Part shown: positions 1-6,015 of the stretch, in pieces
Position numbering within the stretch: position 1 is the first letter of the stretch
Layout: each line of letters starts with the position of its first letter
Origin: Clostridiales bacterium
Lineage (GTDB): Bacteria > Bacillota > Clostridia > Christensenellales > CAG-138
Assembly: GCA_004558825.1 (NCBI GenBank)
Contig: SFDB01000035.1
Location: forward strand, 1 to 7,607
Reading direction: 5' to 3'
DNA length: 7,607 nucleotides
Translations under genes and position numbers: made by a program
Notes under the pieces: model-generated
Told to the model about the DNA's origin: nothing
What the model saw: only the letters and a program-made list of their open reading frames with translations
Database searches by the model: none

Positions 1-53
1 CGATGGAGGACAAAATCAAGCGTCTGCTTCGTGAGGAGGTGGCGAAAATGTGA
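1..53 (+). CDS. 3' end of an unidentified ORF entering from the left edge
   Basis: The frame starting at base 3 is open from the window edge and ends at TGA 51-53. The visible residues are MEDKIKRLLREEVAKM, a charged, probably helical C-terminus. I do not recognise the family from 16 residues. The ATG at base 3 is probably internal, since no Shine-Dalgarno can be seen before it. The stretch GAGGAGGTGG at 33-43 followed by ATG 48-50 looks like a ribosome binding site and start, but the next codon is TGA, so nothing could be made from it. The gene lies directly upstream of the broken virD4. It could be the last gene of an inserted element, or the gene that normally precedes virD4 (often a PcfB-like gene in these elements) with virD4's own start region now deleted. 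Confidence 0.4.
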   Translation, partial: MEDKIKRLLREEVAKM

Positions 54-80
54 CTTTTTTGTAAACATGATTAAAAAGTC
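52..80. repeat. AT-rich inverted repeat at the virD4 breakpoint
   Basis: GACTTTTT (52-59) and AAAAAGTC (73-80) are perfect 8-bp inverted repeats separated by 13 bases. The left arm overlaps the stop codon of the left-edge ORF, and the right arm ends about 5 bases before virD4 homology begins. It may be a weak hairpin or terminator for the left ORF, or part of the end of an inserted element. It is too AT-rich to be a convincing intrinsic terminator. Confidence 0.4.
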
Positions 81-85
81 CTTGA

Positions 86-922
86 CAATTTGCATCAGGC
101 AAAACGGCAAAGTCAATCCTTATTTCCTGCGGCGCAAGGTTAGCCCCCTTTGACATACGGGAACTGCGCGAACTCATGGAAACCGACGAAATGGAGCTTG
201 ACACTTTGGGAGATAGAAAAACGGCATTGTTCGTTATCATCTCCGACACCGACGACACTTTCAATTTTGTTGTTTCCATTCTCTACACGCAGCTTTTCAA
301 CTTGTTATGCGACAAAGCCGACGATGTTTACGGCGGGCGGCTGCCTGTTCATGTGCGCTGCCTGTTAGATGAATTTGCGAATATCGGTCAAATCCCGAAG
401 TTTGAAAAGCTCATAGCGACCATACGAAGCCGCGAAATATCGGCTTCTATTATTTTGCAATCACAGTCGCAGCTAAAGGCAATCTACAAGGACAACGCCG
501 ATACCATAGTCGGCAACTGCGACACGACCCTTTTCTTGGGCGGCAAGGAAAAAACGACGCTCAAAGAAATATCGGAAATCTTAGGCAAAGAAACGATTGA
601 CAGCTTCAACACTTCCGAAACCAGAGGGCGGGAGCTTTCGCATGGGCTGAACTATCAGAAGTTAGGCAAAGAGCTTATGACGCAGGACGAAATCGCGGTC
701 ATGGACGGCGGGAAATGTATCTTGCAGCTTAGAGGTGTGCGCCCGTTCTTCTCTGATAAGTACGACATCACGAAGCACCCGAAATACAAGTACCTGTCCG
801 ACGCAGACCCGAAAAACGCCTTTGACATGGAAAAGCATATCAAACGCCGCCCCGCTATCGTAAAGCCGGACGAAGTATTTGACTACTACGAAATCGACGT
901 ACAGGAGGACGCAGCACCGTAA
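86..922 (+). pseudogene. virD4: VirD4-like coupling protein (CD1115 type), C-terminal part only
   Basis: This is the C-terminal part of a VirD4/TraG-like type IV coupling protein, a membrane-bound ATPase that passes the relaxase-DNA complex to the conjugation channel. The frame opens after TGA 83-85 and homology to the family seems to start at once (ASGKTAKSILIS, then LAPFDIRELREL). The first ATG is at 176, giving at most 248 residues, whereas the family usually has about 600. Visible parts are ISDTDDTFNFVVSILYTQLF, the Walker B segment CLLDEFANIG (residues 62-71 counted from ATG 176), IRSREISASIILQSQSQL, and the conserved tail GKELMTQDEIAVMDGGKCIL. The N-terminal membrane segments and Walker A are absent, so the product cannot act as an ATPase alone. 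There is no good ribosome binding site before 176. Either the 5' half lies beyond an insertion to the left, or it has been deleted. Confidence 0.8.
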
Positions 923-928
923 AGGGAG

Positions 929-1033
929 GTGGTAATCTATCCGAACTGTAAACACGGGCTATATGGTACGCGCCCCTACTTGGAGCGTGGCAGGAAGCCG
1001 CAGCGTATCAACCCTTACAAAAATGACAACTGA
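929..1033 (+). other. Open micro-frame behind a strong Shine-Dalgarno but without a standard start
   Basis: GGGAGG (924-929), directly after the virD4 stop, is a strong ribosome binding site. At the best spacing (938-940) the codon is TAT, followed by an open frame of about 30 codons ending at TGA 1031-1033 (YPNCKHGLYGTRPYLERGR and a basic tail). The only standard start in frame is GTG 929-931, which overlaps the binding site itself. ATC 935-937 would be a rare start. The frame is the same as that of virD4. It may be a small gene that lost its start, a remnant of a longer virD4 end, or chance. I do not recognise the peptide. Confidence 0.25.
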
Positions 1034-1073
1034 ATACCGCCGCGCCGCAGCAGTTTAAGCAGCGCGAGGACGC

Positions 1074-1099
1074 AGCCGCCGAACACAGGCGGCTTTTTT
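1074..1099 (+). terminator. Intrinsic terminator or attenuator between virD4 and maff2
   Basis: AGCCGCC (1074-1080) pairs perfectly with GGCGGCT (1088-1094) around the 7-base loop GAACACA, and the stem runs straight into six T residues (1094-1099). This is a standard Rho-independent terminator on the + strand. Sitting inside the conjugation operon, it would end or attenuate transcripts from virD4 and so suggests separate transcription of the genes from maff2 on. I see no convincing promoter between it and 1164. Confidence 0.75.
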
Positions 1100-1132
1100 C
1101 ATACCCAAAACCAAAAACAAACAATTTTTATC

Positions 1133-1145
1133 GCCGCAAAGCGGC
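1133..1145 (+). promoter_or_regulatory. Small hairpin just upstream of the maff2 ribosome binding site
   Basis: GCCGC (1133-1137), loop AAA, GCGGC (1141-1145) form a tight 5-bp hairpin ending five bases before the GTGAGG ribosome binding site (1151-1156) of the Maff2 gene. It could affect translation or mRNA stability. With only five pairs it may be chance. The rest of 1034-1163 is the terminator and an A/C-rich stretch with nothing further that I recognise. Confidence 0.3.
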
Positions 1146-1163
1146 AGAAAGTGAGGATATTAT

Positions 1164-1379
1164 ATGGCATTTTTCAACAGCGCAGTAAACGTATTGCAGA
1201 CCCTTGTTATCGCTCTTGGAGCAGGCTTAGGCATTTGGGGCGTTATCAATCTTCTGGAGGGATATGGTAACGACAATCCGGGTGCGAAATCCCAGGGCAT
1301 GAAGCAGCTCATGGCGGGCGGCGGCGTTGCCCTTATCGGCATGACCCTTGTACCGCTGCTTTCCGGGCTGTTCGGTTAA
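1164..1379 (+). CDS. Maff2-family small membrane protein of the conjugation module
   Basis: This is a 71-residue hydrophobic protein that I recognise as the Maff2 family of mobile-element proteins. There are two likely membrane segments, about residues 8-30 (NVLQTLVIALGAGLGIWGVI) and 48-70 (LMAGGGVALIGMTLVPLLSG). They are joined by a polar loop with EGYGNDNPGAKSQGMKQ. Size and topology resemble VirB2/TrbC-type pilin-like subunits, and the gene comes directly before the TrbL/VirB6-like gene. A structural role in the mating channel is therefore likely but inferred. The start is ATG with GTGAGG (1151-1156) seven bases upstream. The protein is full length for the family and shows no signal-peptide cleavage site that I can define. 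It is the first gene after the terminator at 1074-1099, and 19 bases separate it from the next gene. Confidence 0.85.
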   Translation: MAFFNSAVNVLQTLVIALGAGLGIWGVINLLEGYGNDNPGAKSQGMKQLMAGGGVALIGMTLVPLLSGLFG

Positions 1380-1398
1380 GATAAGCGGGTAAAGGCTT

Positions 1399-2268
1399 AT
1401 GCAGAGCATACTTGACGCGATTAACGAATGGATAAAGGAAATCCTTATCGGAGCCATAAACGGTAATCTGTCATCTATGTTCGGGGACGTAAACGAAAAA
1501 GTCGGCACTATCGCCGCAGAGGTAGGCAGGACCCCGCAAGCGTGGAACGCAAACGTATTTTCCATGATAAGGACGTTATCGGAAAACGTGATTGTCCCGA
1601 TTGCGGGGCTTGTCATTACCTATGTCCTATGCTACGAGCTAATCAGCATGGTAACGGAAAAGAACAATATGCACGATATTGACACGTTCATGTTTTTCAA
1701 GTGGATATTCAAGGCGTTTGTCGCAGTCTATCTTGTTACGCACACCTTTGATATTACTATGGCGGTGTTCGATATGGCGCAACACGTTGTTTCCGGCGCG
1801 TCGGGGGTAATCGGCGGCAACACGAATATAGACGTTGCCGCCGCCCTTGGCTCCATGCAGGACGGGCTTGAAGCAATGGAAATCCCCGAACTGCTCTTAC
1901 TTGTCATGGAAACAAGCCTTGTGAGCTTGTGCATGAAAATCATGTCCGTATTGATAACCGTTATCCTCTACGGCAGAATGATAGAAATTTACCTTTACTG
2001 TTCGGTATCGCCTATCCCGTTTGCAACAATGACAAATCGAGAGTGGGGACAGATAGGAAACAACTACCTAAAAGCCCTGTTCGCTATCGGTTTTCAAGGC
2101 TTTCTGATTATGGTATGCGTCGGCATTTATGCGGTTTTGGTAAACAGCATGATTATAGCGGATAACCTGCACAGCGCGATTTTCTCCCTTGCAGCTTACA
2201 CCGTTATTCTCTGCTTCTCCCTGTTCAAATCCGGCGCACTGGCAAAATCCATATTCAACGCACATTAA
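1399..2268 (+). CDS. VirB6/TrbL-like polytopic membrane protein (CD1112 type)
   Basis: This 289-residue integral membrane protein has the size and segment pattern of TrbL/VirB6-like proteins, which form the inner-membrane part of the conjugation channel. Hydrophobic segments are at about 62-84, 98-118, 162-190, 193-210, 226-250 and 256-276. An amphipathic N-terminus (residues 1-30) precedes them. A Gly/Ala/Asn-rich loop (VSGASGVIGGNTNIDVAAAL, 131-150) lies between segments 2 and 3, and SPIPFATMTNREWGQIGNNY (204-223) is a conserved-looking loop. The ribosome binding site is weak (AAAGG at 1391-1395, only three bases from ATG), so translation may depend on coupling to the Maff2 gene 19 bases upstream. 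The reading frame is intact. The family is assigned from topology and neighbours, so the exact subgroup is less certain than the role. Confidence 0.8.
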   Translation: MQSILDAINEWIKEILIGAINGNLSSMFGDVNEKVGTIAAEVGRTPQAWNANVFSMIRTLSENVIVPIAGLVITYVLCYELISMVTEKNNMHDIDTFMFFKWIFKAFVAVYLVTHTFDITMAVFDMAQHVVSGASGVIGGNTNIDVAAALGSMQDGLEAMEIPELLLLVMETSLVSLCMKIMSVLITVILYGRMIEIYLYCSVSPIPFATMTNREWGQIGNNYLKALFAIGFQGFLIMVCVGIYAVLVNSMIIADNLHSAIFSLAAYTVILCFSLFKSGALAKSIFNAH

Positions 2269-2274
2269 AAGACC

Positions 2275-2291
2275 GCGGGGCTTTTCCCCGC
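2275..2291 (+). promoter_or_regulatory. GC-rich intercistronic hairpin before prgI
   Basis: GCGGGG (2275-2280) pairs perfectly with CCCCGC (2286-2291) around the loop CTTTT. It starts six bases after the TrbL-like stop and ends two bases before the prgI ribosome binding site. No T-run follows, so it is not a typical terminator. It could protect the mRNA end, be a processing site, or set the translation level of prgI. Confidence 0.5.
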
Positions 2292-2293
2292 AG

Positions 2294-2311
2294 AAAGGAG
2301 GTTTACGCTTG
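2294..2311 (+). promoter_or_regulatory. Ribosome binding site and TTG start of prgI
   Basis: AAAGGAGG (2294-2301) is a near-perfect Shine-Dalgarno, with seven bases before TTG (2309-2311). Starting there gives MAYVPVPKDL, the typical PrgI N-terminus. The only nearby ATG (2316) is out of frame, and an upstream ATG at 2189 would put the start inside the TrbL-like gene. Confidence 0.85.
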
Positions 2312-2713
2312 GCGTATGTACCCGTACCGAAAGACTTATCCAAAGTCAAAACAAAGGTTGCTTTCAACCTTACAAAACGGCAAATCATTTGTTTTGCGGT
2401 TGCCCTTATCTTAGGACTTCCGCTTTTCTTTTTGCTCAAAGACAGCGCAGGCACAAGCCTTGCGTCGGTGGTAATGATTGCGGTCATGCTGCCCTGTTTC
2501 CTGTTCGCCATGTATGAGAAACACGAGCAGCCCCTTGAAGTGGTGGCAAAGCACATCATACAGACAAAATTCATTGCCCCCAAAGAGCGACCCTATCAGA
2601 CACAGAATTTATACGCCGTATTGGAACGGCAGAGAAAATTGGAAAAGGAGGTATCAGAGATTGCAAAAGGAACCTACAAAAAAGGCAGCGGGAAAAAGAA
2701 ACGCCGGGGCTAA
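2309..2713 (+). CDS. prgI: PrgI-family membrane protein of the conjugation machinery
   Basis: This 134-residue protein of the PrgI family is found next to VirB4 in Gram-positive conjugation systems, where it is thought to occupy the VirB3-like position beside the ATPase. The N-terminus MAYVPVPKDL and the segment TKVAFNLTKRQIICF are characteristic. Two membrane segments follow, at about 26-43 and 50-69. After them comes a cytoplasmic region with EQPLEVVAKHIIQTKF and RPYQTQNLYAVLERQRKLEK, ending in a very basic tail (KKGSGKKKRRG). The start is TTG with a strong Shine-Dalgarno. The gene overlaps the start of virB4 by 53 bases, and the virB4 ribosome binding site lies inside it, so the two are translationally linked. 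The frame is intact and the length is normal for the family. Confidence 0.9.
   Translation: MAYVPVPKDLSKVKTKVAFNLTKRQIICFAVALILGLPLFFLLKDSAGTSLASVVMIAVMLPCFLFAMYEKHEQPLEVVAKHIIQTKFIAPKERPYQTQNLYAVLERQRKLEKEVSEIAKGTYKKGSGKKKRRG
2645..2663 (+). promoter_or_regulatory. Ribosome binding site and TTG start of virB4, inside prgI
   Basis: AAGGAGGT (2645-2652) precedes TTG 2661-2663, with nine bases between GGAGG and the start. There is no ATG in the virB4 frame nearby, and the upstream ATG at 2478 lies in the middle of prgI with no ribosome binding site. The chosen start gives MQKEPTKKAAGKRNAG. Confidence 0.75.
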
Positions 2714-4985
2714 CCCGCCCCGCAAGCTCTCCCGCGCCGAGAAAAAGCAGATTGCCGAGGTTATCCGGCAGGCAAAGGGCGACGGGAAAGCCCACACCGC
2801 GCAGCAGACAATCCCCTACCTTACCATGTACCCGGACGGGATATGCAAGGTATCGGAAAAGAAATACAGTAAATCCATTGCCTTTGAAGATATTAACTAT
2901 CAGCTTGCACAGGCAGACGACAAGACCGCCATTTTTGAAAACTGGTGCGATTTTCTCAACTACTTTGACGCTTCCGTTTCGGTGCAGCTTTCTTTCATCA
3001 ATCAAGGGACGCAGCGGGAGCAGGCAGAGAAAGCTATCAATATTCCCGCGCAGGACGACGCTTTCAACTCTATCCGCACCGAGTATTCGGATATGCTGAA
3101 AAATCAGCTTTCCAAAGGCAACAACGGGCTTGTGAAGCACAAGTACATCACATTCAGTATCGAAGCAGACAATCCGGCGGCGGCAAAAGCCCGCCTTTCC
3201 CGTATTGAAACCGACGTGCTGAACAATTTTAAGGTACTTGGCGCGTCTGCCCGACCTATGACGGGCTATGAACGGCTGAACGTGCTGCATGGCGTATTCC
3301 ACCCGGAGGGCAAGCCGTTTTCCTTTGATTTTTCATGGCTTGCCCCGTCCGGGCTTAGTACAAAGGACTTTATCGCCCCGTCCTCTTTCCATTTTGGCGA
3401 GGGACGCTATTTCCGCATGGGTAGAAAAATAGGCGCGGTATCATTCCTTGAAATCCTTGCGCCGGAACTGAATGACCGTATGCTTGCCGACATTCTGGAC
3501 TTGGAAACGGGCGTTATCGTCAATCTGCATATCCGCAGTATCGACCAGACCGAAGCAATCAAGACTATCAAGCGGAAAATCACAGACCTTGACAAGATGA
3601 AGATTGAGGAACAGAAAAAAGCAGTACGCAGCGGCTATGACATGGATATTATTCCCTCTGACCTTGCCACTTTCGGCAGCGAAGCGAAAAATCTCTTACA
3701 GGATTTGCAGAGCCGAAACGAGCGTATGTTTCTTCTTACGTTCCTTGTGGTAAACATGGCGGACACGAAGCGGAAACTGGAAAATGACATTTTCGCAGCG
3801 GCGGGCATTGCACAGAAATATAACTGCGCTTTGACGCGCCTTGACTATCAGCAGGAAGCGGGGCTTATGTCCTCTATCCCTCTTGGGGAAAACCTTATCC
3901 CTATTCAAAGAGGGCTGACGACAAGCAGCACCGCTATTTTTATCCCCTTTATCACGCAGGAGCTTTTCCAGACAGGCGCAGCCCTCTATTACGGGCTGAA
4001 TGCTCTTTCAAACAACATGATACTCTGCGACCGCAAGCAGCTTAAAAATCCGAATGGGCTTATCTTGGGAACGCCGGGAAGCGGGAAATCCTTTGCAGCG
4101 AAACGGGAAATGACAAATGCTTTCCTCATTACGGACGACGATATTATCATCTGCGACCCGGAAGCCGAGTATTTCTCCCTTGTGCAGCGTCTGAACGGTC
4201 AAGTTATCCGTTTGTCGCCTACGGGCAAGGGCATTGACGGGAAGCCCCAGTATGTGAACCCTATGGATATTAACCTCAACTATTCCGAGGACGACAGCCC
4301 CCTTGCGCTGAAATCTGATTTTATCCTGTCCTTGTGTGAGCTTGTCATTGGCGGCAAGGAGGGCTTGCAGCCGATTGATAAGACGGTCATTGACCGCGCT
4401 GTAAGAAACGTGTACCGCCCGTTTTTAGCAAACCCCGACCCGGCAAATATGCCGATTTTGGGCGACCTCTACGACGAGCTTTTACGGCAGCCGGAGCCGG
4501 AAGCGGCGCGGATCGCGTCGGCGTTGGAGCTTTATGTATCGGGAAGCCTTAACGTCTTTAACCACAGGACGAATGTAGAGCTTTCAAACCGCCTTGTCTG
4601 CTTTGATATTAAACAGCTTGGAAAGCAGCTTAAAAAGTTGGGTATGCTCATTGTGCAGGACCAGGTATGGAACAGGGTAACGGTCAACCGGGCAGAAAAG
4701 AAATCCACACGCTACTATATGGACGAATTTCACTTGCTTCTGAAAGAGGAACAGACCGCCGCTTACAGCGTGGAGATTTGGAAGCGTTTCAGAAAGTGGG
4801 GCGGCATACCCACAGCCATTACGCAGAACGTTAAAGACTTACTTAGCAGCCGCGAAGTGGAAAATATCTTTGAAAACTCTGATTTTGTCCTCATGCTCAA
4901 TCAAGCGGCAGGCGACCGGGCTATCCTTGCAAAGCAGCTTAACATTTCCCCGCAGCAGATGAAGTACGTTAACTGCCCTTTGTAG
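2661..4985 (+). CDS. virB4: VirB4-like conjugation ATPase (CD1110 type), C-terminally truncated by a frameshift
   Basis: This is the VirB4/TraE-type ATPase that powers assembly of the conjugation channel at the membrane. From the TTG start it has 774 residues. The N-terminal part (about 1-400) carries the VirB4 N-domain, including GICKVSEKKYSKSIAFEDIN and VSVQLSFINQG. The ATPase domain follows: Walker A GTPGSGKS at 470-477, a conserved ICDPEAEYFSLV just after it, Walker B YYMDEFH at 685-691, and the motif GGIPTAITQNVKDLLSS. The frame ends abruptly after NISPQQMKYV with NCPL and TAG 4983-4985. Family members continue here with about 16 residues (THSGEGEG...FYGNVI type) and then LPFVDRFPKDTELYR. 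That last part is present just downstream in the -1 frame, so roughly 46 bases appear to be missing after 4970. About 45 C-terminal residues are lost or altered; all nucleotide-binding motifs remain. Confidence 0.88.
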   Translation: MQKEPTKKAAGKRNAGANPPRKLSRAEKKQIAEVIRQAKGDGKAHTAQQTIPYLTMYPDGICKVSEKKYSKSIAFEDINYQLAQADDKTAIFENWCDFLNYFDASVSVQLSFINQGTQREQAEKAINIPAQDDAFNSIRTEYSDMLKNQLSKGNNGLVKHKYITFSIEADNPAAAKARLSRIETDVLNNFKVLGASARPMTGYERLNVLHGVFHPEGKPFSFDFSWLAPSGLSTKDFIAPSSFHFGEGRYFRMGRKIGAVSFLEILAPELNDRMLADILDLETGVIVNLHIRSIDQTEAIKTIKRKITDLDKMKIEEQKKAVRSGYDMDIIPSDLATFGSEAKNLLQDLQSRNERMFLLTFLVVNMADTKRKLENDIFAAAGIAQKYNCALTRLDYQQEAGLMSSIPLGENLIPIQRGLTTSSTAIFIPFITQELFQTGAALYYGLNALSNNMILCDRKQLKNPNGLILGTPGSGKSFAAKREMTNAFLITDDDIIICDPEAEYFSLVQRLNGQVIRLSPTGKGIDGKPQYVNPMDINLNYSEDDSPLALKSDFILSLCELVIGGKEGLQPIDKTVIDRAVRNVYRPFLANPDPANMPILGDLYDELLRQPEPEAARIASALELYVSGSLNVFNHRTNVELSNRLVCFDIKQLGKQLKKLGMLIVQDQVWNRVTVNRAEKKSTRYYMDEFHLLLKEEQTAAYSVEIWKRFRKWGGIPTAITQNVKDLLSSREVENIFENSDFVLMLNQAAGDRAILAKQLNISPQQMKYVNCPL

Positions 4986-5056
4986 ACCGCTTCCCGAAAG
5001 ATACCGAGCTTTACCGGGTAATGACGACGAAGCCGGAGGAAGTGGGCGAAGCATGA
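4973..5056 (+). pseudogene. Out-of-frame C-terminal coding remnant of virB4
   Basis: Read from CTG 4973, this frame gives LPFVDRFPKDTELYRVMTT, then KPEEVGEA and TGA 5054-5056. It matches the usual end of VirB4-like proteins of this family. It is in the -1 frame relative to the upstream virB4 sequence. Its TGA overlaps the methyltransferase ATG (5053-5055) as ATGA, the expected coupling of the intact gene. It therefore shows that the virB4 stop at 4985 is secondary. Confidence 0.8.
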
Positions 5057-6015
5057 CAGAGGAATTAAAGACGGACATTATCATCAACCGGGACGCGCTC
5101 TTTGCTCTTAGGGAACTGCCCGACGAAAGCGTGAATTGCTGCGTAACAAGCCCGCCCTACTATGCACTTAGGGACTACGGGCTTGACGCACAAATTGGGC
5201 GGGAGGACACGCCGGAGGAATACATAGAAAGGCTTGTTGCCGTATTCCATGAGCTAAAGCGCGTCTTGCGTTCCGACGGTACCTTTTGGCTGAATATCGC
5301 AGACACCTATTGCGGCACCGGGAACAAAGGTTACTATGCCGACCCAAAGAACCCGAAAGGCAGAAACGGACAGCAGACTGCGAAAAATGCCCGCGCTCCC
5401 GGCTGCAAGCAAAAGGATTTAATCGGTATTCCGTGGCTTTTAGCCTTTGCCCTACGCGCTGACGGGTGGTATTTACGGAGTGATATTATCTGGCAGAAAG
5501 AAAACCCTATGCCGGAAAGCTGCAAAGACCGACCGAGCCGCTGCTATGAACATATCTTTTTGCTTACAAAGTCAAAGAAATATTTTTATGACGCTGCCGC
5601 CATTGCGGAGCCTATCGCTGCCACAACAGCGGCGCGTTACCGCACCGGGCGGGGCGCGGGACACAAGTATGCTGATGAAGTACCCGGACAAGGGAAAGTA
5701 CAGGGTATCAACCGCACAAGAAGCGGCGGCTACTATGACGAAGCACTTATACCGACCATGCGGAACAAGCGGGACGTGTGGCTTATCAACACGGTACCAT
5801 ACAGCGGCGGGCATTTCGCCGCCTATCCTCCGAAGTTAGCGGAAACCTGTATCAAGGCTGGCTGTCCGAAAGGCGGCGTTGTCATAGACCCCTTTTTAGG
5901 CAGCGGCACAACGGCGGCAGTCGCAAAAAGCCTTGACCGACACTATATCGGTATCGAACTGAATATTGAGTATTGCGCCCTTGCAAGGGCGCGGATTGGA
6001 GGTGTGCAGCCATAA
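5053..6015 (+). CDS. Orphan site-specific DNA methyltransferase (N4/N6 class, beta order)
   Basis: This 320-residue S-adenosylmethionine-dependent DNA methyltransferase of the N-4 cytosine/N-6 adenine family adds a methyl group to the exocyclic amino group of C or A at a specific site. The catalytic motif TSPPYY is at residues 32-37, and the cofactor motif DPFLGSGTT is near the C-terminus (279-287), followed by YIGIEL (298-303). Catalytic motif first and cofactor motif last is the beta-class order. The middle (about 90-240) is the probable target recognition region, with DIIWQKENPMPES and GHKYADEVPG. No restriction enzyme gene is adjacent, so it is an orphan. In a conjugation operon it may protect transferred DNA from restriction or mark element DNA (inferred). 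The start ATG overlaps the original virB4 stop; GGAGG (5035-5039) is 13 bases away, so coupling was probably important. Recognition sequence and base are unknown. Confidence 0.9.
   Translation: MTEELKTDIIINRDALFALRELPDESVNCCVTSPPYYALRDYGLDAQIGREDTPEEYIERLVAVFHELKRVLRSDGTFWLNIADTYCGTGNKGYYADPKNPKGRNGQQTAKNARAPGCKQKDLIGIPWLLAFALRADGWYLRSDIIWQKENPMPESCKDRPSRCYEHIFLLTKSKKYFYDAAAIAEPIAATTAARYRTGRGAGHKYADEVPGQGKVQGINRTRSGGYYDEALIPTMRNKRDVWLINTVPYSGGHFAAYPPKLAETCIKAGCPKGGVVIDPFLGSGTTAAVAKSLDRHYIGIELNIEYCALARARIGGVQP
5998..6014 (+). promoter_or_regulatory. Ribosome binding site followed by ATA where the next gene should start
   Basis: GGAGGTG (5998-6004) is a strong Shine-Dalgarno and nine bases after GGAGG stands ATA (6012-6014), overlapping the methyltransferase stop TAA (6013-6015). 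With G in place of A at 6014 this would be ATGA, the same stop/start overlap seen at 5053-5056. There is no ATG, GTG or TTG in the downstream frame between 5982 and 6050; the next is ATG 6051, which has no clear ribosome binding site. Confidence 0.65.

Noticed and set aside
1..85. 3' end of a group II intron inserted in virD4
   Set aside because: No domain V-like hairpin with its conserved sequence is visible in the last 50 bases before the junction.
82..110. TTGACA (82-87) as a -35 promoter element
   Set aside because: No acceptable -10 hexamer lies 16-18 bases downstream (the bases are GC-containing CGGCAA/GGCAAA).
2189..2308. Extended prgI start at ATG 2189
   Set aside because: It lies inside the TrbL-like gene; the family N-terminus MAYVPVPKDL begins at TTG 2309 behind a strong Shine-Dalgarno.
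2478..2660. Extended virB4 start at ATG 2478
   Set aside because: It would overlap most of prgI, has no ribosome binding site, and the added residues are a shadow of the prgI frame; TTG 2661 with AAGGAGG fits better.
2571..3302. 243-codon minus-strand ORF
   Set aside because: It is antisense to prgI and virB4, whose frames are clearly conserved; the composition is that of a shadow frame.
5053..6015. Complete restriction-modification system
   Set aside because: Both neighbours are conjugation genes; no endonuclease motif or gene is present beside the methyltransferase.
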